From contig NZ_CP075566.1 in the NCBI RefSeq assembly GCF_018502625.1, positions 2,547,001 through 2,611,000 of the forward strand: a stretch of DNA of 64,000 bases. The letters are read 5' to 3'. The DNA comes from Pseudomonas hormoni (GTDB lineage: Bacteria > Pseudomonadota > Gammaproteobacteria > Pseudomonadales > Pseudomonadaceae). The position numbers and the translations under genes are program-made. Below, piece after piece: positions 7,972 through 16,574 of the stretch (position 1 is its first letter; each line of letters begins with the position of its first letter). The notes under the pieces are model-generated. The model did no database searches and was not told the DNA's origin. It saw nothing but the letters and a program-made list of their open reading frames with translations.

Positions 7972-10736
7972 ATCCGCCACGTACTCAACCGCTGCGCGCG
8001 ACCTTGCGACTGCAGTTTCATAAAGGTTTCACGCTCGACGATGCGGTGCCGCTGGTGCCGTATTTCGCCAGCCTCGGCATCAGCCATGTCTACGCCTCGC
8101 CACTGCTGAGCGCCCGCGCCGGTTCCATGCATGGCTATGACGTTGTGGACCCGACCACGGTCAACCCTGAACTGGGCGGTGAAGCGGCATTGCGCCGGCT
8201 GGTCTGCGCGTTGCGTGCGCAGAACATGGGGCTGATCCTCGACATCGTCTCCAACCACATGGCCGTCGGCGGCGGTGATAACCCCTGGTGGCAAGACTTG
8301 CTGGAATGGGGACGCCTAAGCCCTTATGGCGAGTTCTTCGACATCCAATGGCATTCGCCCGATCCGTTGATGGAAGGCCAGCTGCTGTTGCCCTTTCTCG
8401 GCAGCGACTACGGCGTTGCGTTGCAGGACGGCACCCTGCCCTTGCGCTTCGATGCGCACCGTGGCGCGTTTTATGTCGAACACTACGATCACCACTTCCC
8501 GATTTGCCCGATGAATTTTGGCGAACTGCTGAAAGCGGATGACGAGCAACTCAAATCACTGGCCGACCGCTTCAGCACCTTGAGTTATCAGACCGACGCC
8601 CACCGTCTGGCGATGCCGTTGAAAGACGAGCTGCGCGAACTCGCCAGCGACCCGGCTGTGCTTCAAACCCTTTCACAGAACCTGAAAGCCTACGACTCGC
8701 TCACGCCGGACGGCTTTCAGCGTCTGCATCAGTTGCTGGAGCGCCAGAGCTATCGCCTCGCCAGTTGGCGAACGGCAGCGGACGACATCAACTGGCGGCG
8801 CTTTTTCGATGTCAACGAACTGGGCGGCCTGCGCGTGGAGCGCCCGGCGGTGTTCGAAGCAACCCACGCGAAAATCTTCGAGCTGGTGGCTGAAGGCCTG
8901 ATCGACGGCTTGCGCATCGACCACATCGATGGCCTCGCCGACCCGCGCGGCTATTGCCGCAAACTGCGGCGCCGGGTCGACAGCCTGGCGCCGGATCGGC
9001 ACTTGCCGATCTACGTCGAGAAGATCCTTGGTGAGGGGGAAACCCTGCACCGTGACTGGTCGGTGGATGGCACCACCGGTTACGAATTCATGAACCAGTT
9101 GTCATTGCTGCAACATGACCCCGACGGCGCACAAACCCTGGGCGAACTGTGGAGTCGCTACAGCGAACGGCCCGCCGATTTCCGTCAGGAAGCACAACTG
9201 GCGCGTCAGCAGATCCTCAACGGTTCCCTCGCCGGCGATTTCGAAAGTGTCGCCCAGGCCCTGTTGCAAGTGGCCCGGGATGATCTGATGACCCGCGACC
9301 TGACCCTCGGCGCGATTCGCCGGGCGTTGCAGGAACTGATCGTGCATTTCCCGGTGTATCGCACCTACATCAGCCCCCGTGGGCGCTCCACTGAAGACGA
9401 TGTGTTTTTCCAGCAAGCCATGGACGGTGCGCGGCAAACTCTCGGCGAGGCCGATTGGCCCGTGCTCGATTGCCTCGCTCGATGGCTGGGTGGTGAACCT
9501 TGGCGCAAACGCCCGGTGGGCCGGCCGCGCAAGATGCTCAAACATGCCTGCGTACGTTTTCAGCAGTTGACGTCGCCCGCGGCGGCGAAGGCCGTTGAGG
9601 ACACTGCGTTCTATCGCTCGGCGGTCTTGCTGTCGCGTAATGACGTGGGTTTCAGCACCGAGCAATTCAGCGCACCAGTGGCCGACTTCCATGCCGCGTG
9701 CCTCAATCGCCTCGAAGAATTCCCCGACAATCTGCTGGCGACCGCGACCCATGACCACAAACGCGGCGAAGACACCCGCGCCAGGCTGGCGGTATTGAGT
9801 GAGCGTAGCGCGTGGTTTGCCTGGCAGGTGCCGCTCTGGCAGACGCTGGCCCGGCCGCTGCGCGACGACGACCAGATGCCGTCCGCGGGCGATGAGCTGA
9901 TCCTGTATCAGGCGCTCCTCGGCAGCTGGCCACTGGATCTGCGCAATGACGATAAAGCAGCGTACGAAAACTACACTCAACGTGTGTTGCAGTGGCACCA
10001 GAAAGCCTTGCGCGAAGCCAAATTGCAAAGCAGCTGGAGTGCACCCAACGACGCTTATGAACACGCGGCTCACCAATTCCTCGAACGCCTGCTGCTCAGC
10101 CCCGAAGGTGAACGGCTGCGCGCAGCCCTCGGTAAAGCGGCGATGTCGATTGCTGCACCCGGTGCACTCAACAGCTTGGCGCAAACCTTGCTGCGCATGA
10201 CCGTGCCGGGCATTCCGGACCTGTATCAAGGCAACGAGTACTGGGACTTCTCGCTGGTCGACCCGGACAACCGCCGCCCGGTGGATTACGCCAGCCGTCA
10301 ACAGGCCATGCAGCGTCCGCTGGACCTGCCTGACCTGCTGGCGAACTGGCGGGACGGGCATATCAAACAAACCCTGATCGCGCGCACGTTGAACCTGCGC
10401 GCCGAGCATGCCGAGCTGTTTCAGCGAGGGTCGTATCAAGCGCTGGAAGTGGTCGGCAGCGAGGCACACCGGGTGCTGGCATTTGCGCGCTCGTACAACC
10501 AGAAGCAGGCGATCGTGATCGTACCGATACGCTGTGCAGGCCTGCTGGAAAACAGTGCCGAACCCCAGGTCGGCGCGCAGCAGTGGGGCGATACGCGGGT
10601 CAAATTACCGTTCACCACCCCTGACGACAATCTAAAGGGACTTTTTTCCAGCGTCGCAGTCACAGAACACAAGGAGCTGATGATTAGCGCCGCGCTGGGG
10701 GATTTCCCGGTCAATCTCTTTATCCAAAAACTTTGA
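7968..10736 (+). CDS. treY: Malto-oligosyltrehalose synthase TreY (GH13)
   Basis: It rearranges the reducing-end alpha-1,4 linkage of an alpha-glucan chain into an alpha,alpha-1,1 linkage, making malto-oligosyltrehalose for TreZ. At 922 residues it is a typical size. Visible blocks: the N-terminal LRLQFHKGFTLDDA, YASPLLSARAGSMHGYDVVD, the nucleophile block DGLRIDHIDGLADPRGYC, the acid block IYVEKILGEGE, and ATATHDHKRGEDTRARLAVL, a family signature. Start and stop are fixed by the ATGA overlap with malQ. It is followed 21 bases later by the DUF2934 gene, probably in the same transcript. Confidence 0.96.
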   Translation: MNPPRTQPLRATLRLQFHKGFTLDDAVPLVPYFASLGISHVYASPLLSARAGSMHGYDVVDPTTVNPELGGEAALRRLVCALRAQNMGLILDIVSNHMAVGGGDNPWWQDLLEWGRLSPYGEFFDIQWHSPDPLMEGQLLLPFLGSDYGVALQDGTLPLRFDAHRGAFYVEHYDHHFPICPMNFGELLKADDEQLKSLADRFSTLSYQTDAHRLAMPLKDELRELASDPAVLQTLSQNLKAYDSLTPDGFQRLHQLLERQSYRLASWRTAADDINWRRFFDVNELGGLRVERPAVFEATHAKIFELVAEGLIDGLRIDHIDGLADPRGYCRKLRRRVDSLAPDRHLPIYVEKILGEGETLHRDWSVDGTTGYEFMNQLSLLQHDPDGAQTLGELWSRYSERPADFRQEAQLARQQILNGSLAGDFESVAQALLQVARDDLMTRDLTLGAIRRALQELIVHFPVYRTYISPRGRSTEDDVFFQQAMDGARQTLGEADWPVLDCLARWLGGEPWRKRPVGRPRKMLKHACVRFQQLTSPAAAKAVEDTAFYRSAVLLSRNDVGFSTEQFSAPVADFHAACLNRLEEFPDNLLATATHDHKRGEDTRARLAVLSERSAWFAWQVPLWQTLARPLRDDDQMPSAGDELILYQALLGSWPLDLRNDDKAAYENYTQRVLQWHQKALREAKLQSSWSAPNDAYEHAAHQFLERLLLSPEGERLRAALGKAAMSIAAPGALNSLAQTLLRMTVPGIPDLYQGNEYWDFSLVDPDNRRPVDYASRQQAMQRPLDLPDLLANWRDGHIKQTLIARTLNLRAEHAELFQRGSYQALEVVGSEAHRVLAFARSYNQKQAIVIVPIRCAGLLENSAEPQVGAQQWGDTRVKLPFTTPDDNLKGLFSSVAVTEHKELMISAALGDFPVNLFIQKL

Positions 10737-10757
10737 GTTCAGTTCAGGAGCATAGCG

Positions 10758-11099
10758 ATGAGTACCGACGAAAAACGCATCCGCGAATTTGCCTATCAGA
10801 TCTGGGAATCGGAAGGGAAACCCGAGGGCGAGGAATCCCGTCATTGGGAGATGGCTCGCAAGCTGGCTGAAGCCGAAGCCCTCGCGCCGAAGAAATCACC
10901 GAAGGCTGCCGGGAGCAAAGCCGCCACCGCCAAACCGGCGGCCAAAGTGGATGGCAAGCTCAACGGTCAGGCCGATGGCAAGGCTACGGCTTCGAAAGCC
11001 AAGGCCAAACCGGCCGCGGCGGCTGCGAAAGTAACGCCACCGGGTGAAAAAGCCGCCGAGAAAAAACCGCGCACCACGAAAAAACCACCAGCGGTTTGA
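10758..11099 (+). CDS. DUF2934 domain protein with a Lys/Ala/Pro-rich tail
   Basis: This is a 113-residue protein. Residues 1 to about 45 (EKRIREFAYQIWESEGKPEG ... HWEMARKLAEAEA) form the short helical DUF2934 module, found in many proteobacteria and without a known activity. The rest is low-complexity Lys/Ala/Pro/Thr, strongly basic, and resembles the disordered tails of histone H1-like or nucleic-acid-binding proteins. AGGAG lies upstream of the ATG. It follows treY by 21 bases and is followed by a REP hairpin, so it closes the first half of the trehalose operon. Its role with the glucan enzymes is unknown; binding to a polyanion is only an inference from charge. Confidence 0.85.
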   Translation: MSTDEKRIREFAYQIWESEGKPEGEESRHWEMARKLAEAEALAPKKSPKAAGSKAATAKPAAKVDGKLNGQADGKATASKAKAKPAAAAAKVTPPGEKAAEKKPRTTKKPPAV

Positions 11100-11130
11100 C
11101 GCTTCACTTCATTGCAGCTTGATTGAACTC

Positions 11131-11150
11131 GTGGCGAGCCCGCTCGCCAC
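11131..11150. repeat. Short perfect inverted repeat after the DUF2934 gene
   Basis: GTGGCGAG is separated by four bases from CTCGCCAC, a perfect 8-base-pair stem. The arms match the outer part of the second REP family in this window, so this is probably a reduced REP element that can also act as a transcript-end hairpin. No T-run follows. Confidence 0.6.
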
Positions 11151-11176
11151 CGTGGGCGCGTTCGCCCACTGAAAAC

Positions 11177-11267
11177 TGTAGGAGCGAGGCTTGCCCGCGA
11201 AGGCGGTGTTTCAGTAACAGTTGAATCGTCTGACACACCGCCTTCGCGGGCAAGCCTCGCTCCTACA
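11177..11267. repeat. REP palindrome pair, family A
   Basis: Inverted arms of about 30 bases begin TGTAGGAGCGAGGCTTGCCC and end with the complement GGGCAAGCCTCGCTCCTACA, around a spacer of about 30 bases. It lies 30 bases before glgX and separates the glgA-treZ-malQ-treY-DUF2934 block from glgX and its followers. It could stabilise the upstream mRNA or attenuate transcription into glgX. Confidence 0.9.
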
Positions 11268-11297
11268 AAAAGCATTACCCTTTTTGCAGGAGCACCT

Positions 11298-13457
11298 ATG
11301 ACCGATCCGAAAAAATCCGCGCCAGAACCTCAAGCCGAGGCCTCGCGAATCCGTGAAGGCTTGCCCTTCCCGCTTGGCGCCACCTGGGATGGTCTGGGGG
11401 TCAACTTTGCGTTGTTTTCCGCCAATGCAACCAAGGTCGAACTGTGCATTTTCGATGACGCCGGCGAAGTCGAACTGGAACGCATCGAGCTGCCGGAATA
11501 CACCGACGAGATTTACCACGGTTACCTGCCCGACGCCCATCCGGGGCTGATCTACGGCTACCGCGTCTACGGTGCCTATGACCCGGCCAACGGACACCGC
11601 TTCAATCACAACAAACTGCTGATCGACCCCTATGCCAAACAACTGGTCGGCCAGTTGAAATGGTCCGAAGCGCTGTTCGGCTACACCATCGGCCACCCCG
11701 ACGCCGACCTCAGTTTCGACGAGCGCGACAGCGCGCCGTTCGTACCCAAATGCAAAGTCATCGACCCGGCACACACGTGGGGCCACGACCACCGCGTCAG
11801 CGTGCCGTGGGACAAGACGATCATTTATGAGACTCACGTGCGCGGCATCAGCATGCGTCACCCTTCCGTCCCCGAGAACCTGCGTGGCACCTTCGCCGGG
11901 TTGATGGTCGATGACGTGCTGGAACACATTCGCAAGCTCGGAGTGTCGTCGGTGGAGTTGTTGCCGATCCATGCCTTCGTCAACGACCAGCATCTGCTGC
12001 ACAAAGGCATGACCAATTACTGGGGCTACAACAGCATTGCGTTCTTCGCCCCGGACCCGCGCTACCTGGCCAGCGGCAAGATCGCCGAGTTCAAGGAGAT
12101 GGTCGCGCACCTGCACGAAGCCAATCTCGAAGTGATCCTCGACGTGGTCTACAACCACACTGCCGAGGGCAACGAACAAGGCCCGACCCTGTCGATGCGC
12201 GGCATCGACAACGCCTCTTATTACCGTTTGATGCCTGAAGACAAGCGCTTTTACATCAACGATTCCGGCACCGGTAACACCCTGGACCTGAGTCACCCGT
12301 GCGTGCTGCAAATGGTCACCGACTCCCTGCGCTACTGGGCCACGGAAATGCATGTCGACGGTTTCCGCTTTGACCTGGCGACCATTCTCGGGCGCTATCA
12401 CGATGGCTTCGACGAGCGTCACAGCTTCCTCGTCGCCTGCCGCCAGGACCCGGTGCTGCGTCAGGTGAAGATGATTGCCGAGCCGTGGGACTGTGGTCCC
12501 GGTGGTTATCAGGTCGGTGGTTTTCCGCCGGGATGGGTCGAATGGAACGACAAGTTCCGCGATACCGTGCGCGCCTTCTGGAAAGGTGATGAAGGGCAAC
12601 TGGCCGACTTCGCCAGCCGCATGACGGCTTCGGGCGAGATGTTCAATCAGCGTGGTCGGCGGCCGTATGCGTCGATGAACTTCATCACCGCCCACGACGG
12701 TTTTACCCTCAATGACCTGGTGTCGTACAACGACAAACACAACGAAGCCAACGACGAGAACAACCAGGACGGCAGCAACAACAACTTGTCCTGGAACCAC
12801 GGCGTCGAAGGCCCGACCGACGATCCGGAGATCAACGCGCTGCGCCAGCGGCAGATGCGCAACTTCTTCGCCACGCTGCTGCTGTCCCAGGGCACGCCGA
12901 TGCTGGTGGCCGGTGACGAGTTTGCCCGTACCCAGGAGGGCAACAACAACGCCTATTGCCAGGACAGCGAGATCGGTTGGGTCAATTGGGACCTGAGCGA
13001 AGACGGCAAGGCGTTGCTGAAGTTCGTCAAACGCCTGATCAAGTTGCGCCTGACCTACCCGATCCTGCGTCGCGGACGGTTCCTGGTGGGCAATTACAAC
13101 GAGGACATCGGCGTCAAGGACGTCACCTGGCTGGCGCCGGATGGCAGCGAAATGACTATCGAACAGTGGCAAGAGGCCCACGGCAAATGCCTGGGCATGT
13201 TGCTCGATGGCCGCGCGCAGGAAACCGGGATTCGCCGCAAGGGCGGTGACGCGACCTTGCTGCTGGTGGTCAACGCGCACCACGACATCGTCAACTTCAC
13301 CTTGCCGGAAGTGCCGGACGGCGGTTTCTGGACCTGCATGGTCGACACCAACCAACCGTCGATTCGTGGCCAGGAACGCTTCGAGTTCGGTCACGAATAT
13401 TCCGTCACCGGCCGCTCGCTGCTGCTGTTCGAATTGCAGCATGAGGAAGAAGAGTGA
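11298..13457 (+). CDS. glgX: Glycogen debranching enzyme GlgX (GH13)
   Basis: This isoamylase-type enzyme hydrolyses alpha-1,6 branches of limit glucan and yields linear chains for TreY and MalQ. The 719 residues start at ATG 11298 after a GCAGGAGC ribosome binding site. The N-terminal CBM48-like module (GLPFPLGATWDGLGVNFALF) precedes the GH13 barrel with VILDVVYNHTAEGN, DGFRFDLATILGR (nucleophile), IAEPWDCGPGGYQVG (acid) and FITAHDGFTLNDLVSYN. It is followed after one base by the acyl-CoA dehydrogenase-like gene, so it heads a five-gene set whose last four members have no known link to glycogen. Confidence 0.96.
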   Translation: MTDPKKSAPEPQAEASRIREGLPFPLGATWDGLGVNFALFSANATKVELCIFDDAGEVELERIELPEYTDEIYHGYLPDAHPGLIYGYRVYGAYDPANGHRFNHNKLLIDPYAKQLVGQLKWSEALFGYTIGHPDADLSFDERDSAPFVPKCKVIDPAHTWGHDHRVSVPWDKTIIYETHVRGISMRHPSVPENLRGTFAGLMVDDVLEHIRKLGVSSVELLPIHAFVNDQHLLHKGMTNYWGYNSIAFFAPDPRYLASGKIAEFKEMVAHLHEANLEVILDVVYNHTAEGNEQGPTLSMRGIDNASYYRLMPEDKRFYINDSGTGNTLDLSHPCVLQMVTDSLRYWATEMHVDGFRFDLATILGRYHDGFDERHSFLVACRQDPVLRQVKMIAEPWDCGPGGYQVGGFPPGWVEWNDKFRDTVRAFWKGDEGQLADFASRMTASGEMFNQRGRRPYASMNFITAHDGFTLNDLVSYNDKHNEANDENNQDGSNNNLSWNHGVEGPTDDPEINALRQRQMRNFFATLLLSQGTPMLVAGDEFARTQEGNNNAYCQDSEIGWVNWDLSEDGKALLKFVKRLIKLRLTYPILRRGRFLVGNYNEDIGVKDVTWLAPDGSEMTIEQWQEAHGKCLGMLLDGRAQETGIRRKGGDATLLLVVNAHHDIVNFTLPEVPDGGFWTCMVDTNQPSIRGQERFEFGHEYSVTGRSLLLFELQHEEEE

Positions 13458-13458
13458 A

Positions 13459-14448
13459 ATGGACCTACAGGCTTTTCTCCATCGACAGTCAGCGGACTAC
13501 GCCGATACACGGGCGCTAGGCCGGTGCTTGCGGGAGCTGGTCGAGGCCGGTCTTGATCAGCTTCCGCTGCCCGGCAGCGGCCGGACGCTGGAGCGCTTTC
13601 AGCGACTGGCCGAAGTCGGCGGGCATGACCTGGGGTTGTGCAAGCTGTACGAGGGTCATACCGATGCCTTGGCGATCATTCAGCAACTCGGCGGTTCGCC
13701 CACGCCTTCCAGCACTTGGGGAATGTGGGCCGCCGAGCCACCGGATGCGCGGGTGCGGGTCAGTCCTCAAGGCCAGATGGTTGCGCTGAACGGGCGTAAG
13801 GCCTGGTGTTCAGGCGCAGCGGTGTTGAGCCACGCGTTGCTGACGGCGTGGGATGAACAGGACCGCCAGCAATTGGTCGCGGTGGCGCTGGATCATCCGG
13901 GCGTGACCATCACCGATCACGGCTGGCAAGCGGTGGGCATGGGTGCCTCCGGCAGCGTTGAAGTGCTGTTCGACGGCGCCGAAGCCCAGGCCATCGGCAA
14001 CCCCGGCGATTACTTGCAACGCCCCGGCTTCTGGCAAGGCGGGATCGGCATTGCGGCGTGCTGGTACGGCGCGGCGCAGAGTCTCGCCGAACGTCTGCGC
14101 AGTCACTGCGGCCATCGCGAAGAACCCCACGCCCTCGCCCACCTTGGCGCCGTCGACAGCGCGCTGCATGCAGCGGCAACCGTGTTGCGATTCAGCGCAT
14201 TGAGCATCGATGCCGCACCACAGGAAGACGCCGAACACCTCGCTCGCCGCACCCGGGCGGTGGTGGAAAATGCCGTCGAACAGGTGATCCTGCACGTCGG
14301 CCACGCCCTCGGCGCCGGTCCTTATTGCAAGGACCGGCAATTCGCCCGACTGATCGCCGACCTGCCGGTGTTCCTCCGTCAAAGCCACGCCGAGCGCGAC
14401 CTCGCCGCGCTCGGCCAGCACGTCATCAAGGGAACATGGACGTTATGA
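13459..14448 (+). CDS. Acyl-CoA dehydrogenase-like flavoprotein
   Basis: This 329-residue protein resembles a shortened acyl-CoA dehydrogenase. Helical N-terminal residues (LAEVGGHDLGLCKLYEGHTDA) lead into a beta-domain block with WGMWAAEPPDARVRV, LNGRKAWCSGA and ITDHGWQAVGMGASGS, which matches the FAD/substrate loops of the family. A C-terminal helical region follows. Full-length acyl-CoA dehydrogenases are usually nearer 380 residues, so part of the C-terminal domain may be missing. The start is the ATG one base after the glgX stop; longer frames lie inside glgX. It ends in an ATGA overlap with the PIG-L gene. Substrate unknown; it probably oxidises or dehydrates a carrier-bound or sugar-linked acyl group. 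Confidence 0.75.
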   Translation: MDLQAFLHRQSADYADTRALGRCLRELVEAGLDQLPLPGSGRTLERFQRLAEVGGHDLGLCKLYEGHTDALAIIQQLGGSPTPSSTWGMWAAEPPDARVRVSPQGQMVALNGRKAWCSGAAVLSHALLTAWDEQDRQQLVAVALDHPGVTITDHGWQAVGMGASGSVEVLFDGAEAQAIGNPGDYLQRPGFWQGGIGIAACWYGAAQSLAERLRSHCGHREEPHALAHLGAVDSALHAAATVLRFSALSIDAAPQEDAEHLARRTRAVVENAVEQVILHVGHALGAGPYCKDRQFARLIADLPVFLRQSHAERDLAALGQHVIKGTWTL

Positions 14449-15203
14449 AAACCAATCCCATCGTAGGCCAGGGCACGCCCTTGCAGCTGTGGCAAACCTC
14501 CAGCCACCTGGCGCAAATGCCGGTGATCGACATCCTCGACCTGGTGCCCGAAGGTTCCCGGGCCGTGGTCATCGCCCCGCACCCGGACGACGAAGTGCTT
14601 GGCTGCGGCGGTTTCCTGCAATTGCTCGCCGCCGCCGGGCGGCCGTTGCAACTGATCTCGGTCACCGATGGCAGCGCGAGCCATCCCGGTTCCCGGCGCT
14701 GGCCGGTCGAGCGCTTGAGCGCGGTCCGTCCGCAAGAATCCGTCGAAGCGTTGCGTCGACTCGGCCTGCCGTTACACAGCCTCAAATGGTTGCGCGGCGG
14801 ATTCGCCGACAGTCAGGTCGCGGCGCGGGAAACGCAATTGGGTGAATTCATCGAGCGTCACCTGCGCCCCACCGACGTGGTCTTCACCACGTGGCGCGAA
14901 GACGGCCATTGCGACCATGAAGCCGTCGGGCGCGCCAGTGCCGCAGCGGCTCAACGTGTCGGCGCAACGGTGCATGAACTGCCCGTCTGGACGTGGCATT
15001 GGGCAACCCCTGAAGACAGCCTGGTGCCCTGGCAGCGAGCGCGAAAAATCCTGCTGGCCCCGCCGCTGGTCGCGCGCAAGCGTCATGCCATTCATGCCTT
15101 CGCCAGTCAATTGGAGGGCGACCCGAACATCGGCTTGCCGCCGGTGCTGGCGCCGTACGTGCTCGATCGTTTGCTGCAACCGTTTGAGGTGGTGTTTCTA
15201 TGA
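14445..15203 (+). CDS. PIG-L family N-deacetylase, apparently active
   Basis: This 252-residue zinc-dependent de-N-acetylase of the PIG-L/LmbE family is expected to remove an acetyl group from an N-acetylglucosamine-type moiety. His46-Pro-Asp-Asp-Glu50 is the canonical HPDDE motif and His155-x-x-His158 (GHCDHEA) the second site. By comparison with MshB of this family, His46, Asp49 and His158 would hold zinc, Asp48 would be the base and His155 would stabilise the transition state; all are present. The ATG at 14445 overlaps the preceding stop as ATGA; an in-frame ATG at 14436 is possible but too close to the ribosome binding site. It overlaps the methyltransferase gene by four bases and has a collinear second copy at 16575. 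Confidence 0.88.
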   Translation: MKTNPIVGQGTPLQLWQTSSHLAQMPVIDILDLVPEGSRAVVIAPHPDDEVLGCGGFLQLLAAAGRPLQLISVTDGSASHPGSRRWPVERLSAVRPQESVEALRRLGLPLHSLKWLRGGFADSQVAARETQLGEFIERHLRPTDVVFTTWREDGHCDHEAVGRASAAAAQRVGATVHELPVWTWHWATPEDSLVPWQRARKILLAPPLVARKRHAIHAFASQLEGDPNIGLPPVLAPYVLDRLLQPFEVVFL

Positions 15204-15799
15204 GTGTCGAGGATCGCTATTTCGACGGGTTGTTTGCCGGCAGCGACGATCCCTGGGCGTTTCGTCAGCGCTGGTACGAACAGCGCAAACGCGCGATCAC
15301 CCTCGCCGCGCTGCCCCGCCCCCACTACCGTTCCATCTTCGAACCCGGTTGCGCCAACGGTGAACTAAGCGCCGAACTGGCCACCCGTTGCGACCGTCTG
15401 TTGTGTTGCGACACCGCAGCCGCCGCCGTGACGCTGGCCAGAACGCGCCTGAGTCTGTTCGACCACGCCGAAGTCCGCCAAAACCGCGTGCCGGGCGACT
15501 GGCCGAACGAACAGTTCGACCTGATCGTGCTCAGTGAAGTCGGTTACTACCTGGACGCCGATGACCTCAAACAGCTCATCGAACACGCGGCACAGTCACT
15601 GACCGCCGATGGCCAGCTGCTGGCCTGCCACTGGCGCCCGCCGATCGATGGCTGCCCGCTTAACGCCCGGCAGGTTCATGACTTGCTGCACGAACATCTG
15701 CACCTGCCGCGCCTGGTGCTACATCAGGAAGCCGATTTCCTGTTGGAACTCTGGAGCCGCGAACCGCGTTCCGTGGCGGCGCTGGAGGGCCTGCGATGA
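15200..15799 (+). CDS. NodS-like SAM-dependent methyltransferase
   Basis: This 199-residue class I methyltransferase has the SAM-binding motif FEPGCANGELS at about 47-57, an acidic residue after strand 2 (LLCCDTAAA) and DLIVLSEVGYYL as motif IV. The N-terminal block YFDGLFAGSDDPWAFRQRWY is characteristic of the family named after NodS, the N-methyltransferase that methylates the de-N-acetylated sugar of nodulation factors. Placed straight after a de-N-acetylase and before a glycosyltransferase (four-base overlaps on both sides), it probably methylates the amine exposed by that deacetylase. The substrate is not known and this is not a nodulation locus. Confidence 0.85.
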   Translation: MSVEDRYFDGLFAGSDDPWAFRQRWYEQRKRAITLAALPRPHYRSIFEPGCANGELSAELATRCDRLLCCDTAAAAVTLARTRLSLFDHAEVRQNRVPGDWPNEQFDLIVLSEVGYYLDADDLKQLIEHAAQSLTADGQLLACHWRPPIDGCPLNARQVHDLLHEHLHLPRLVLHQEADFLLELWSREPRSVAALEGLR

Positions 15800-16455
15800 T
15801 CGGTATTCTAATCCCGGCGCACAACGAAGAGGACTTGCTCGAAGACTGTCTGCAAGCCGCGCTGCGTGCCGCGCAACATGAGCTGTTGGGCGGTGAGACG
15901 GTCGTCGTGCTGGTGGTGCTCGACAGTTGCACGGATCGATCGTCCGACATCGTCGGCAGTTACCCGGTGCACTGCCTGGAAATCAATGCGCGCAATGTCG
16001 GCGAGGCCCGCGCTGCGGGTGCGCGGTTTCTGCTGGAGCGCGGGGTGCGCTGGATTTCCTGCTCCGACGCCGACAGTCGCGTGGCTCACGACTGGCTGGT
16101 GGCGCAACTGTCGCTCGAGGTGGATGCGGTGTGCGGCACGGTCACCGTGGAAACCTGGGATGAATCGTTCAGCGAATCGGCACAGATTCGTTATCACCAG
16201 CACTATCAGAACCGTGAGGGACACCGGCATATTCACGGCGCCAATCTCGGAATCAGCGCCGAGGCCTACCGACTTGCCGGCGGTTTCGAACCCCTGGCGA
16301 GCGATGAAGACGTGCAATTGGTGCGGCAACTCGAACGCTGCGGCGCGACGATTGCCTGGAGCCAGCGTCCTCAGGTACTCACCAGTGCACGACTGGACAG
16401 TCGGGCCCGGGGCGGCTTCGGTGACTACTTGCGCGACCTGATGCAGGCCGGATAA
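15796..16455 (+). CDS. Family 2 glycosyltransferase
   Basis: This 219-residue GT-A fold glycosyltransferase begins IGILIPAHNEEDLLEDCLQA, the nucleotide-sugar entry of GT2 enzymes. It has a DAD metal-binding motif at 91-93 (SCSDADSR), an acceptor region HIHGANLGISAEAY and a late EDVQLV acid motif. No membrane segment is seen, so it is a soluble enzyme that may act on a lipid or small-molecule acceptor. It starts four bases before the end of the methyltransferase gene and is the last gene of the glgX-headed set. Donor and acceptor cannot be predicted from sequence alone. Confidence 0.87.
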   Translation: MIGILIPAHNEEDLLEDCLQAALRAAQHELLGGETVVVLVVLDSCTDRSSDIVGSYPVHCLEINARNVGEARAAGARFLLERGVRWISCSDADSRVAHDWLVAQLSLEVDAVCGTVTVETWDESFSESAQIRYHQHYQNREGHRHIHGANLGISAEAYRLAGGFEPLASDEDVQLVRQLERCGATIAWSQRPQVLTSARLDSRARGGFGDYLRDLMQAG

Positions 16456-16574
16456 AACCGATCGAATCGAACATCGGCGCGACGAATAGCCGTTCTTGAG
16501 CAATACTCTGCTCGCTGCAATCCAGGGTTCGGAGCGCGGCACTTTGCTATCAACTAGAACAAGGACGTAGCCCG

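Noticed and set aside
11211..13442. 743-codon frame opposite glgX
   Set aside because: Antisense shadow of glgX, starting inside the REP pair; no domain.
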